From the NCBI GenBank assembly GCA_002964805.2, contig PUDQ02000001.1, positions 1,264,001-1,328,000 on the forward strand: a stretch of DNA of 64,000 nucleotides. Reading direction: 5' to 3'. This DNA comes from Trametes villosa. Its lineage: Eukaryota; Basidiomycota; Agaricomycetes; Polyporales; Polyporaceae. A model generated the notes under the pieces. The model searched no databases, was not told where the DNA came from, and saw only the letters and a program-made list of their open reading frames with translations. Below are positions 22,068 to 34,091 of the stretch, piece after piece (the first letter of the stretch is position 1; each line of letters begins with the position of its first letter). A program made the position numbers and the translations under genes.

Positions 22068-25000
22068 ATGATGACTACTCCCAAAAACCACCCTATCAAC
22101 CTGCCCAAAATCCCCTCTCTCCCGCCGATCCAAATGCCTGATGCCTCCAACCTCTTCGGCCCTGCTTCATCCGCGAAGAGGTCCGACTCGCCCTCCTCGC
22201 GTCCCTCTTCTTCTTCTCCGTACGCCTCCCAGGACACCTTCTTGACCGCTCACACGTCGTTGTCCCCGGATCAGCCCAGCTCGTCTTCTGGCAATGGCTC
22301 CCCGGTGTACTTATATCCTCCCGCGGCACCCTCAATGACCACTCCGACCGGCCTCAGGAAGTCCATATCCGTCGATTCCTTCGTCAAGCACAAGCCCCTC
22401 ATGCCCCCCGCCCGCCCCACCCCGCCCAGCCCCCTCTCGGCCGACTTCCGCGCTTCCCAGGCCGATGCAGAGAGCCAACAGCCCGCTTCTGCCCGTCCAG
22501 CTGACGCGAACGCCAGCAGTTTTCGCCCTCCGTGGGCAGACCGCGACAAGCGTGCCCCACCGCCCGCGCCCTCGACGCGTAGTCGAGGGACGAGCGTCAG
22601 CACCGCAACGGACGATCGCGACGCGGGCTTCCTGGACGAATCCGATGTCGAACGCTCGGAGGAGCTGTCGAGACGCGCACGCAAAGGCAAGGGGACCTCG
22701 CGGCAGTCTGTCCGACCGGGTGAGCTCCCGATGCCATCGCGCTTACAGCCCAAGGGGTCAGTTCCTTCCTCGCATATCGGTCCATTCCCCCCACCCATAG
22801 TGCCTGCCCGGAGCAGTAGTTTGAACTTCAGGGCATCCAAGCAGAAGAACCTCGTGCCGCTGCACACACAGTTCCCTACTGTGAGTCTGCCACTCGGGTC
22901 TAGCAATTCGCCGCTCACATCGTACCATGTCAGACCCAACCCATTCCTGAGATCTCTCTTCTCGTCATCGGCCCACGTGGGTGCGGGAAGTCCACCATCA
23001 TCCAGAAAGGCTTGAAGCACTTTGGCCTCGGCAAGCCCGAGGAGATCCAGATTGACAGTCCCAACGACAGAGGAGTCTTCACATGTACGTCTCTCCCGCG
23101 ACCTCGTCGTAGACAGCCGACTGACTCTCATCAGATACCCAACGCTCAGGCACGATACCTCCGCAAGAGGGTATCCCAGAACATACCCTTCGGGTGCTGG
23201 AGGCAGACGTCTCCACATTCAACCTGAGCGACGCCCGCGGGATTTGGTCGGACGCGACCGAAGTTTGGGACGGCATCGTGATATGCTACGACGCTACGGA
23301 TGAGAACTCAATCCGCCATGTCGAGGATCTGCTCAGTGAGTACTGATGTGTGACCTCGCTTGATCGTACCTCATACGGGCCTCAGGAGCCTTCGGCGAGC
23401 TACGTGCACCATGCGTAGCACTATCGTGCAAAACCGACCTGCCCCAACGCGTCAACCCCAAGGATGCACATGCGATACTCAAACAGTATCAAGTCCGCCT
23501 GATTGAAGTCTCTACCCACACGGACACATTGAAGGAGAGGATACGGATGGCATTCGAGTATATCCTCACGCTCATCTTCCGCGACTTAGGTGAATACAGT
23601 CGATACTTCGTCTCTGCGGCTAAGCTAACCCTTCCGTAGACGGGGTTGATGTGTCGCGAAGTCAGAACTCCCCCGCCTGGCTGTTATCCCAGTCTCCGCC
23701 ACCGTGGGACATTTCCCGCGCATCGTCCGCCACACCTACCGCGTCATCCTCCGCGCATACCGCTCAACAGCCTTCTATCACAAGTCGACCCTCAAGTCAT
23801 GCGCCCTCGCATTCTATATCCCAAGGGTCACAGCCCGTGCGCGGCTACCATCGCCCCTTGGCGGGCGCGAACTCGGGCACTCCATCAACTCCGACGTCCC
23901 CCACCCGCGTGCGCTCTACCGGTGACCTGCTATCCGAGCATGAAAAGCACAAGCGAGGGGAACGGGAGGGGCTTTCCTCAGCGTACAATGGAGGCAGGAA
24001 TAGCAGCCACAGCTCGTTCCACGGGCACCCTGCAGCGGGGCTTGGCACAGATGGCCCGTCGAGTATGACGGACGTCTCGACGTCAGACGGTGCCAGGGAT
24101 ATGTCCATGAAGGAATCGTGAGTTCTAGTTTGACGGCTGCGCACAACACGGTCTGACACTGCCCAGTCGCGCGCCTCCCTGGATGAGCTTGGATGATCTG
24201 TTGAATAAGCTCTTGTTTATGGCTGTCTGTGACGACGGTGAGTTACACACCCGATTCCGTGGTTGCTGTACTCAACGGCATCATAGATCCGGTGTTTATC
24301 TCTCATTTCCTCCTCACATATCGACGCTTCGCCAGCCCACGGACTCTGCTACTTGCTATGCAGAAGCGGATGAGGTCGCTTGACCATCCCACTGGCGACC
24401 CTATGTTTGCCTGTTACGCTCAGATGAGGTGAGTAACCGCGCCATGAACAGGGACGTCCACTCACACAGCGTTCAGACTCTGCCAACTCCTGGACCTGTG
24501 GATAACTGTGTACCCTACTGACTTCGCCGTGCCCGGGGCATCGAGCGCGCTGGCGGCTCTCATCAAGTCGATCATCACCAAGACCTATCTCCTCCACTAT
24601 GGCGCCGAGTTCCTCCCGTTCTTGGAAATGGTATCTGGGCTGAAGGACAAGGACGCTTCGTGGGCGCTGAAGGTAGAAGAAGAGGCTTCCGACACGTCCA
24701 GCGTTTCCGACGAGGAGCACGCCTTCCTCGTGGGTCGGTCGACATCTCCTCGGCCCGCAAGTCCCCCACCTGCGCCGCCGGAACCCGCCCCCAGCCACCC
24801 TCCACCTGGCCAGTCCGGCTTTGCGCGGGAGCGCAAGGCAAGCTTGCCATTGACGGCGAAGGCTCTCATCGCCACCCCAACAGCGAACCCTTCAGTCCAC
24901 CTCGTGCCCCGCGAGTCTCCGAGAGGCGACGTTCCGATCGTGCACTCCGACAAGCAAATATTGCGATATCTGCAGGGCATCAGCGCGAGCCTGCAGCTCG

Positions 25001-26076
25001 CCGATCCCTCGGATATAGCCCAAGAGATGACACGAATACAGTGCCAGTTCTTCCTGCGCATAGAGGTACGCACCGCTATCTCTTGCGGTGTTGTCATGCA
25101 ACTTATGCAATCGCTCCGCCAGCCGCGCCATTGGCTGCAACATGTGCTCGTGCAGGGCAAGAAGGACTCGGAGTCCGATCCGATCACGATGTACAACCTC
25201 GTCTCGAACCATTTCGGCGAATGGTATGGCGTTTCCGGGCTGCTCGGCGTGGACGGTCTCGCTCACACGAAAAAAACGTTTAGGGTGGTCTCGCTGATTC
25301 TGAGCCACGATAAACCGAAGGGGCGCGCGCGGCAGATCGAGAAGTTCATCGACGTGGCCAATCGCCTCCGGAATCTGTGCAACTACTCCGGCCTGCGGGC
25401 CATCATCGCGGGCATCAACAGCGCCACGTTCGAGGGCGACGAGTCGATCGAGCTCCTGAGGACGAAGTCGGCGGAGCACTGGAAGAGCTTCCAGCAGTGG
25501 GACCAGCTCCTGCAGTCCGTGCGGTCGCACCAGAAGTACCGCATGGCGCTGAGGAACACGAAGGGCGCGTGTATACCCGCGTTGTAAGTCTGCTTACGGT
25601 GCTTTCCTGGAGTTCACTGACGTCGTTCGCGCCAGGGAAATCCACCTCTCCGATCTCATTCGGGCTCACGAGGGCAATCCCGACTATCATGACGACGACC
25701 CCAGCAAGATCCATTGGGCGAAGTTCAACATGATGGCGCGCTTCATCGATACCATTGTTCAATGCCAGAAGGGGTGCCGAGAGAGCGGAGAGTACGAGAG
25801 GTTCCCGGACCGCGAGGCACTGCGGAAGCTCTTCATGATGGAGGGTACGGAAGACAACTTGCTCATGGACTATGACGTAAGTTACTTCAAGCCAGCCGAT
25901 GCATCACTCTCACTAACACCTACGTGCAGATGCAACGCTCCCGTATAGCGCTTCCCGAGCTGGAAGGCTACGAGGACCACTCGCGCTCCGGCGGGCCGCG
26001 CATGACCTCGCGAGACCCCTCGCACCACAAGGACGCCGCGATCTTCCGCAAGCTGCTGAACTTCTCCTGGAACTGA
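22068..26076 (+). CDS. Ras guanine-nucleotide exchange factor with N-terminal Ras-like GTPase domain
   Basis: CDC25-type exchange factor that activates a Ras or Rap GTPase. The start at 22068 (MMTTPKNHPINLPKIP) leads a ~290-residue Pro/Ser-rich disordered region. A Ras-like domain follows: P-loop ISLLVIGPRGCGKSTIIQKG, VFTYTQRSGTIPPQEG, TEVWDGIVICYDATDENSI, a degenerate NKxD (SCKTD) and a G5-like EVST. After another Ser-rich linker come the RasGEF_N block (WMSLDDLLNKLLFMAV, HFLLTYRRFASPRTLLLAMQ, LWITVYPTDF) and the catalytic domain. The latter has FLRIEPRHWLQHVL or a close splice variant, VSNHFGEWYGVSGLLG, KFIDVANRLRNLCNYSGLRA, IIAGINSATFE, YRMALRNTKGACIPALEIHL, IHWAKFNMMARFIDTIVQCQ, and the C-terminus FRKLLNFSWN ending TGA 26074-26076. 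About ten introns are present. Domain identification is secure; the cognate GTPase is unknown. Confidence 0.93.
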
Positions 26077-26503
26077 CACGGGCTCGTGCGGCGCCGCGCC
26101 TGCTGCTTTGATACCTTGCTTTCTCACCCACGCACATATCTATGACGGTACATTACGAGGATTTGTATTACCCTTGTTGTCGAAGTTGCTATGCTGAATA
26201 TGAGTTGTATGCGGGCTCTTGGATCGCAACCTACCATATACCCTATGTGTGTGAACTGTACCCCACGACGAAGGCGAGACGAACTGTACATACTGCCACG
26301 AATACCAAAGCGGCTTCTGTAGTCCTGCATCCGAGGCGATATGCTCACAGACCGCCATGCACATCGTAGCCACTGCCGTGCATAGCAGTGGCAGCATAGG
26401 ATGAGTGCCAGCGCTTACATGTGTGATCGACGACTTAGACGCCTACCTCGCGCGGACCGATCCGCGAGCGTCTAAATTATTTCGACTTTGACACTTTGCG
26501 CCG
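26077..26503. other. Intergenic: RasGEF terminator and DRS1 promoter
   Basis: A 427-nt gap between two plus-strand genes. The first half is AT-rich (GGATTTGTATTACCC, CTATGCTGAATATGAG) as expected for a 3' UTR. A short inverted repeat CACTGCCGTGCATAGCAGTG lies near 26371-26390. The DRS1 leader TTATTTCGACTTTGACACTT precedes the ATG. Confidence 0.4.
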
Positions 26504-29219
26504 ATGGCGAAGGCACCCACCGCTGAGGAAGCCGTAGAGCTCAACCCGGACTTCACATTTGACCTTTCTGGCGACCCCTACGCCGACTTTCTTGACGACC
26601 ACCTCGATGTCCAGGACCTTGTCAAAAAGGGCTCCAAGCCGGTATGCTGCTCGCGGGTATGTGTGCACATTGGGGTGGCTGCTCACGGCTGCTTAGGAAC
26701 CCATCTCAGTGGACGACATCATAGCGCGGCGAAAGCTGCGTTCAGTCAACGGGAAACGGAAACGGCCGGTAGAGGACGAGGGGAGCGAGGAGGACGAGTC
26801 CAACTCCGAGGATGAAGATGAGGACGAAGACTCGGAGGGCGAAGAGGACGACTCTGAAGGTTCCGACGTGTCTGGAGAGGACTTCGAGGGCCTGTCCGCG
26901 GGTGAAGAGGATGAGGATCCTTTAGCGACCTCAGACGAAGACTCTGGCTCAGAACCGGAAGAGGACGAAGACATATCCGACGGAGAAGCAGATGAGGACG
27001 CTGCGTCTTCCGGAGACGAGTCTGAAGAGGAAACCCAAGCGGAGAAGGAGCGCAAGGCTGCCTACTTTGACTCCGAAACCGGTCCCACCGAGGCGCATAC
27101 GTCTTTCCTCTCCATGAACCTCTCCCGCCCAATCATCAAGTCCATTACGACCCTCGGGTTCACCACCCCTACCCCCATCCAGGCCGCTACCATTCCCGTC
27201 GCGCTCCTGGGCAAGGACGTCGTCGGTAACGCGGTCACGGGTTCCGGAAAGACCGCTGCTTTCATTATCCCCATGCTGGAACGGCTCATGTACCGCGACC
27301 GCGGTAAGAAGGCTGCCGCGACAAGGTGTCTGATTTTGGCACCTACTCGTGAACTGGCCGTGCAGTGTTACGAGGTCGGGTCTAAGCTTGCTGCCCACAC
27401 TGACGTCCGTTTTGCGCTAGTAGTCGGTCAGTACGTCGTACCTCTATATTCTGGCACCTGCTCACCCTCGTTCGGTACACATAGGTGGTCTGTCGTTGAA
27501 GGCGCAGGAGGCTAATCTGCGCACACGACCAGATGTCGTCATTGCCACCCCGGGTCGTTTAATCGACCACCTTCGCAATTCCCCCTCCTTCACCCTCGAT
27601 GCTCTGGACATCCTCGTCCTCGACGAAGCCGACCGCATGCTTGAAGACGGTTTCTCAGACGAACTGACGGAGATTATCACCTCGTGTCCTACCTCGCGCC
27701 AGACGATGCTTTTCTCGGCGACAATGACCGACTCCGTGGACGAGCTGGTCAGGATGTCTCTGAACAAGCCCGTCCGGCTATTCGTGGACCCTAAGCGCTC
27801 TACTGCTCGCGGGCTACTCCAGGAGTTCGTGCGAGTGCGCGCGGGCAAGGAGTCGGAGCGCTCGGCGCTGCTTGTAGCTCTGTGCAAACGGACGTTCAAG
27901 GCCCGCGCTATCATCTTCTACCGGAGCAAGAAGCTCGCACATCAGATGCGCATCGTCTTCAGCCTACTCGGTATGAAATGTGACGAGCTGCATGGCGACC
28001 TCAGCCAAGAACAGGTTCGTCGTCGACAGATGCTCCAGCTTCGTCCTACTGACTCGTCTCCACCATATATAGCGGTTGCGGGCGCTGCAGCAGTTCCGCG
28101 ACGGTCATGTAGACTATCTGATGGCCACCGACCTGGCGTCGCGCGGACTGGACATCAAGGGTATCGAGACTGTCATCAACTATGACATGCCTGGGACGCT
28201 CGCCCAGTACCTCCACCGCGTCGGCCGAACGGCGCGTGCGGGCAAGAAGGGACGGTAGGGCGATCTACCCGATAGAAACAGAACGCGCGCTCAGCAGATA
28301 CCCGACAGATCGGTGACCCTAGTGGGCGAGGCGGACCGCAAGCTGCTGAAGGCCGCCATCAAGCACTCGTCTAGCGAGGACCAGGTACGACACCGCCAGG
28401 TGCCCCCAGAGGTCGTCGCGAAATGGGCGCAGAAGCTGGAGGCCCTGAAGGGGGAGATATCCGAAATCCTGCAGGAGGAGAAGGAGGAGAAACATGTGAG
28501 CGCCGCTGGTGTTACACAGGACCATACACGGACAGCTGACCTTGTACTCCGTTGACAGATTCGCCAAGCTGAGATGGAGCTCAAGAAGGGCGAGAACATG
28601 ATCGAGCACGAAGCGGAGATCTTCTCGCGGCCCGCCCGTACCTGGTTCCAGACGGGGAAGGAGAAGGCCGAGGCGGAGGGTGCGTAGCATCAACTTTTCA
28701 TTTCCGCCTGGCGCGCTGAGAGATTCCCGCACCAGCGCTCAGCAAGCAGCAATACGAGGCCGGCTTCGACGCGGGCAAAAAGGGCAAGGCGAAGCAGGCG
28801 GCGGAGCCCAAGGTACGTCACGCCACCCGAGCAGGCTGATGTGACCGGGGTGATTGACGGGGCGGGTTTGGCAGCCCAAGCGGGACAAGTTCGCGGGTCT
28901 CACCAGACGTGCGAAGCGGCGAAAGATGGCAATGGAGGACGACGAGGACGCGCCGGACAGCGGGGCGATACGTGCGGCGGTGCGGTCGGCGAAGAAGGCG
29001 TCGCGACCGGCAAAGATTGGCGAGCCCGAGCGACGGCCAGCGTCGTCCAAGAAGAGAGACAAGAAGAGGGCTGCGCGATCGAAAGCTGTCACGAAGAAGA
29101 AGGGCGGTGCGTTCGAGAAGGAGGCCGGGCAACGGCCAGCGCGAGAGGGTGTCCGGGCGAAGAAGGGGGATGTCATCGGCGGAATGGGCAAGAAAAAGGG
29201 CGGAAAGCGGAAGGCGTAG
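26504..29219 (+). CDS. DRS1: ATP-dependent RNA helicase DRS1 (DDX27 orthologue)
   Basis: Nucleolar DEAD-box helicase required for 60S ribosome assembly. ATG 26504 opens [20 protein letters not shown], followed by [20 protein letters not shown] and a very acidic stretch of ~100 residues. The helicase core carries the Q motif ([20 protein letters not shown]), motif [12 protein letters not shown], Ia PTRELAVQ, Ib [55 protein letters not shown] and [16 protein letters not shown]-terminal domain follows ([57 protein letters not shown]) with a Lys/Arg-rich nucleolar tail ending GGKRKA and TAG at 29217-29219. About seven introns interrupt it. Acidic N-terminus and basic tail are DRS1 hallmarks, so the orthology is secure. 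Confidence 0.96.
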
Positions 29220-29850
29220 TCCTGCGCAGATGTCGCTGTATCGTCTGGGGATAGCCCACACCACGATTGGATGCTCCGGTGTACCTCTCGCTTCGAGTGT
29301 TCTCTGGATTGGAAGTCGTGAGGACAGTGTGCGCCCTATCGGAGATGCACTCCTGGACCGTCTGGTCCAAGCAGGCTCTATAGTTTCCTTCTAGTTGCGA
29401 ACGACGAGTCGTGCCACAGCGAGCATCCGTGCACGCCGCTCCGCCACAGGCGCACTGGTGGGACACCGGGCCGACGGGTGTGACAAGTGCGTGACTGGAC
29501 GCGAATTGTACGCGTCAGGCTAGACGCTCAGAACGCTCCTTTGACCGTCGCGGACTCTGAGCTCATCCGGAACTGAGTGGCACCGTGCTCCGAGCCCAAT
29601 TGTATGCTCTGCTGCTTGCTTTTGATGCGCATATACCCCTCTACCCACCACATCCAAGCCGCCCACAGGATCACCTAGCACAGCTACAACAGACGAGCCT
29701 CGAAACGCTACCGCGTCTCGCAAACACAAATCAGTGCACACTTAGCTGCCATTGTCACCAGCAAGTAGAAACACACCAACAAAGACTTGCGGGGTAAACA
29801 GGTCTGTCTCGCGCTGTGATACGCGTCGCTCATCCGCTACCTCGCACCAG
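29220..29850. other. Intergenic: DRS1 terminator and APC4 promoter
   Basis: A 631-nt gap between two plus-strand genes. Reading frames here are under 100 codons and have no family motif. A C/A-rich stretch at about 29635-29700 precedes the APC4 leader. In-frame ATGs before 29851 exist (29752) but encode Arg/Ser/Thr-rich sequence. Confidence 0.4.
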
Positions 29851-32800
29851 ATGGCCACCGTAATCGCGCCTGTGGCAACAATCCCCTTGCCGAACCCCAG
29901 TCGTATACTCCGGACATCATGGTGCCCTGACAAGGATCTCGTGGCAGTCCTCTCTAGGTTTGCGCACCAAGAGAAGCTCGGTCTATGGAAGATGTCGGGC
30001 TCGAAGAAGTGGGAGGTCGATCTACCGGGGAATGCAGACTACAAGGTGGAACAGATAGTGGACATCGCGTGGAGCCCCGACGGTACGAGCCACTTCACCT
30101 TTGACGCATGTGAGCTCATTCACCATGTGGGTGTACAGTGCAAAGCCTTGCGGTCGTCTCCAATCCCGGCATGATCACGATCCACTCAATTCAAAACGGC
30201 GCCGTTGAGCGCGCGATCCCCGTAGGTGTTTCGGACCGCAACTTCCGCGCCACTGGTACGTGGTGGTTCCAAGAAGAAAAGAAACCCGCCGGCGGAGGGC
30301 TCCCAGAGGTCTTTAAGCGCGGCGGGAACATAGTACGGCAGTCCAACAAGCGCTCCCTGTCATCCGTGATGCTAATGCCCATGAGTTAGACAGGGTCCGC
30401 TCATGCCATCCTGAGGAACCTGCCCCTGCTGGACGCCATACAGGATGAATCAAAGCCCCTTACGTCCGTCCTCAGTCTCTCTTCGGCTCAGCAGCGCGGC
30501 TAACGGACGCCCCGCAGTTCGAACGAGCTCTTCGCCTTCCAAGGCGCACGGAATCGGGCAGCGCAGGCACCCAAGGTGCCCCCCATCATTACGACGTGGC
30601 CGAGCCTCCCGGCCGACCTGCCTGCGGCCTCCATCGCGTCGAACAAGCCCGATGCCGCGCAGCCGTTCCCCGAAGCGGAGGACGAGGCGGACGAGACGAA
30701 CGTGAACAGCATCCTCGCCGTCTCGGACAACCTGGGTAACGTCCACCTCTTCCTGGAAGGAAGTTACCCGCTGGGCCATGTGCACATCGGCCGCGATGCA
30801 TCTCCTCGCTCCCTCTACAAGCTCCGCGAGTACCTCTTTGCGCACCCTGGGCCGGCGTCCGATCCAGTCTCGCCTGCCGTCCCCCTGCACCCTGTCGTCC
30901 TCCGATTGCCCTATCTGACAGGTAGGCATTACAGGGACGTGGCCAGGGTGTCGTCGTCTGCACGGGAGCTTGTCTGGTATGCTCTGAGGGTGGTGAAGGA
31001 CATGCGCGACACGTGGTTTGGTTCCGACACCAACGTCGGTGCACGGGATATGGGGCCCAAATGGCTGCAGGCTCTGGAAGAGAGGCAACTCACCGAGTTT
31101 GGTCGTAAGTGCCGTGCATCGTGACATTCCGCTGGGTACCTTAGCTGTTGCCGTAGATGACCACCCCTACGCGCTGTTGGACTTGACATGTCTATTGACT
31201 ACTGGGCGGACCTCCGAATCTCTCATGGACTACCTGGGCAGCGGCGAGCACATGAGTGAACGGGTAGGCTGACTGTCTACTGTCACCATGCTTCCGTCTG
31301 GGTACTTACGTGCGATGCAGAGCATTCACAGGTGGGAGATGACGATGTCCGAGGGTTTGACAAGGTTGCGAGACTTGGCGGAAAAGCGCGTCGCCCCCGC
31401 CTGTCAGCGTCTACGGCTACTCCTACAGGAGGTGCAAGGCTGGGCTGCACTGTGGGTATCAACCGCTGACTCTAGCTGAACACCATACTGATACCTGCCA
31501 CAGCCCCCAGTATGCCGCCTGCAACTTCAGAGCGTTCGATATTGAGCTGTGCCTCGACATGACGATGCGCGCCACGGTCCTCTGCGCGTGGCTCGCCGCC
31601 GCGGCGCGCAAAGAGCTCGTCCGCTTCAAGGAGTTCATGAAGTGGCTCCGGTACGGTACGCACGCCCCATTTCCCCGCACTCGCCCCCTGCCGGTGGCTC
31701 ATGTACGTACGCGGCGCGCCAGAGATCGCGCGGGCGAACGCGGCCGACCACCAGCAGCCGCGGCCGACGCACGACATCCTCGAGGTGAACGACTACCTCG
31801 CGTCCGGGCTCATGGTGAGCCAGCTCGACAAGTGGTTCATAGGCCCTGCGCCGCGGTTCGCGCCCGGGAGCCTCGGCGGGCCGCAGAGCGTGTCCGTCAG
31901 CGCCGTGCTCAAAAAGGCGCGCGGGGCGCTGGAGCTCTGGGACCAGACGGTGCACGAAGTGAGTGTTCCCTTCGGAATTTCCATGGTGGGTGCGGGGGAA
32001 GGAAGGCTAACGGGATGATCTCTCCCCGGGGAAGGACGTGAAACCGCGGGAGCTCGCGCACGTCGAGCGCAACATCGACGCGCTGCTGCAGAACCTCGCG
32101 GCGGGCTGCCAGAAGATCTTCGACGAGGCGTCCAAGGCGACCGCGCGGTCGGCCGAGCTCGTGGCCGGCTCGCTCGACACCGCCCCCGCGGACGCAGGTG
32201 GAGGTGCACGGGGAGAGGACGTGGAGGGCCCGCGATCCGCTAGCGCCGCACCCTTGATACGAGAGCGCACGGTGCGGAGCGGCAGCCAGGCAAGCGACTC
32301 GCTGTTTTCAACGTGCCGCGCTCGCTGGCTGAGCGGATCTGCGACAGGCGGACGAATTTGTGCAGTACCTTGCAATCAGGCCGCCGCATGACGGCGGGCG
32401 GTCGTACCGTAAGCACCGCGCCCCCTCCACCCCCTCTCGCGGGTGCACGACGAGCGAACCGAGGTGGCTGACCGTGTTCCGTGCCCGCAGTGTGCGTGGC
32501 GCGTCTGCAGCAGGGCCTCGGTGTGGCGGGCGGCGTGCCGACGGTAGAGGTTGCCGCGCTGGAGTGCTGTGCTCCGGTGGAGGGAAGCGACGCGCCCGTG
32601 CCGTTCGCGGTGCTCGACGTCGACTTCTTCGACGAGGAGCTCCTCGTGGTCGTTTTCCGGCCGCGGGATGAACAAGGAGGTGAGTGCATCCGTTCCTGGG
32701 CGGCCGGCCATTGGTGGCCTCCGCCGCGTCCCTTCCCTTCCGTCTCGTCTCACGCGCAAGCGGCGGGCTCATCACGATCACCTCGAGCAGCAGCGACCTG

Positions 32801-33346
32801 TGTCGCGACGGTCGGCTACGCGAATTTAATCTACCACCCGATCCCGGGCCACGCGTACGTAACCGGCACGACTCGAGAAAGGCTGATGGGCGACGTGCTC
32901 GCGGCGCTCGCGAGCGGACAGGTATGTATGGTGCATTGTCCTCGGGCTGGCGGGCTGGCTGGCTGCAGTCTGTCCCGGCGGCGGCGTTATGGTTGTGCTG
33001 ATCGCCCTTCTCTCCCCCTCTGCGTGCTTCTCGGGAATTCCGCAAATTCTCTCGCCCTCGCCGTCCGTCCGGATTGGCCCGCGCCGCTTCCGTTTCCGTC
33101 TCCGGCTCGGTGTGGTGCGCGCAGCTGCCGTCGGCTGGGGCGACCCCGATCGTGCAGAGCCGGGCGCTGAAGGGGTGCCGGGAGGGGGGCGTGACACTGG
33201 CGGTGAACGGGCGTGCAGGGCGGCGCGTGTCGTGCGTGCTGGACGGGACGGGAGTGGCGGTGGAGGTGCTGGATATGGAGGGCGAAGACGAAGAGCTGGA
33301 GCTCGAGGAAGAAGCGGGAGAAGAGGGCGCGGAAGGATCAGGCTGA
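29851..33346 (+). CDS. APC4: Anaphase-promoting complex subunit 4
   Basis: Scaffold subunit of the APC/C ubiquitin ligase, in the nucleus. The start at 29851 gives MATVIAPVATIPLPNPSRIL. The N-terminal WD40-like propeller includes WCPDKDLVAVLSRFAHQEKL, IVDIAWSPDG, SLAVVSNPGMITIHSIQNG, NVNSILAVSDNLGNVHLFLE and VVLRLPYLTG. The helical APC4 domain follows with DDHPYALLDLTCLLTTGRTS, SLMDYLGSGEHMSERSIHRW, LRDLAEKRVAPACQRLRLLL, EFMKWLRY, DILEVNDYLASGLMVSQLDK and WFIGPAP. The C-terminal propeller part ends with VTLAVNGRAGRRVSCVLDGT and an acidic tail, TGA at 33344-33346. About twelve introns; the 32.2-33.1 kb part is the least certain because several short exons alternate with GC-rich introns. Family confidence is high from the MDYLGSGEHMSER-type motif. 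Confidence 0.9.
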
Positions 33347-34091
33347 TAGGGCTTGGCCGCCGCGCTACGGTGGGCGCGCGCGCTCGAAGACGCGGACGTG
33401 GACGCGACTCGCGACAGCGCGCGGGGCGGACACGCTGAGCGGGCGTGGCTCGGGGCGATCAGCGTTGTGGGCGATCGCGGTGGTGGGCAGGGGCGGGACG
33501 GAGGCGGGGGACGCTAGTGTGCCGCGCGCACGGGAGGAGGATCTACACGTGCGCCGGGGATACGGGCGTTGGCGCGCTGGGGTCACACGGGCTCTGAGTC
33601 GTTCTGGTCTGGGGCGCCGGATGACCGGGCAGGTAGTGGAGAGCAGCGGTCGGGGGTCGGACCTGGGAGGATGAAATGCAGATTAGGCTCTGGGAGAGAC
33701 TGATGAGAAGCTGGCGGGAGAAAGTGCGCGGTGAAAATACCGCGCGAGTCACCGCGCGCGTGTGCCCCGAATCCGCGCCGTATGCGGCGGACTTTGGGGG
33801 AATATGTGGGCGAGATCTGGGGGGAAGCGTGGCCGGCGCTGGGCCGTGTGGGCCGGGGAGGAGGAGAGGGAGGGCGGCGCGTTAAGTGAGCTGGGCGGAC
33901 AGACGGCGGGTTCGCGCTTGGCCTCTGCCTTTCCCCATCCCCTCCCTCTCGCGCTTCCCGAACGCCTCGCCTCGCTCGCCGCGTCCGTCCAGGTGCGCCT
34001 CGCGCTCCGCCTTGTCCTTTCCCTTTTATTCTCCCCCCGTCCCCCGGCGTCCTCTCCCCCTCCTCCCTCCCCCTCATCCCCGCCCACGCAC
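33347..34091. other. Intergenic: APC4 terminator and bZIP promoter
   Basis: A 745-nt GC-rich gap between two plus-strand genes, with strong G-richness at 33470-33680 and C-rich pyrimidine tracts at 34030-34090 immediately before the bZIP ATG. Reading frames on both strands run through because of the GC content; none has a recognisable motif. Confidence 0.4.

Noticed and set aside
32308..33045. 245-codon minus-strand frame inside the APC4 gene
   Set aside because: Shadow of GC-rich APC4 exons; Arg/Pro-rich and motif-free.
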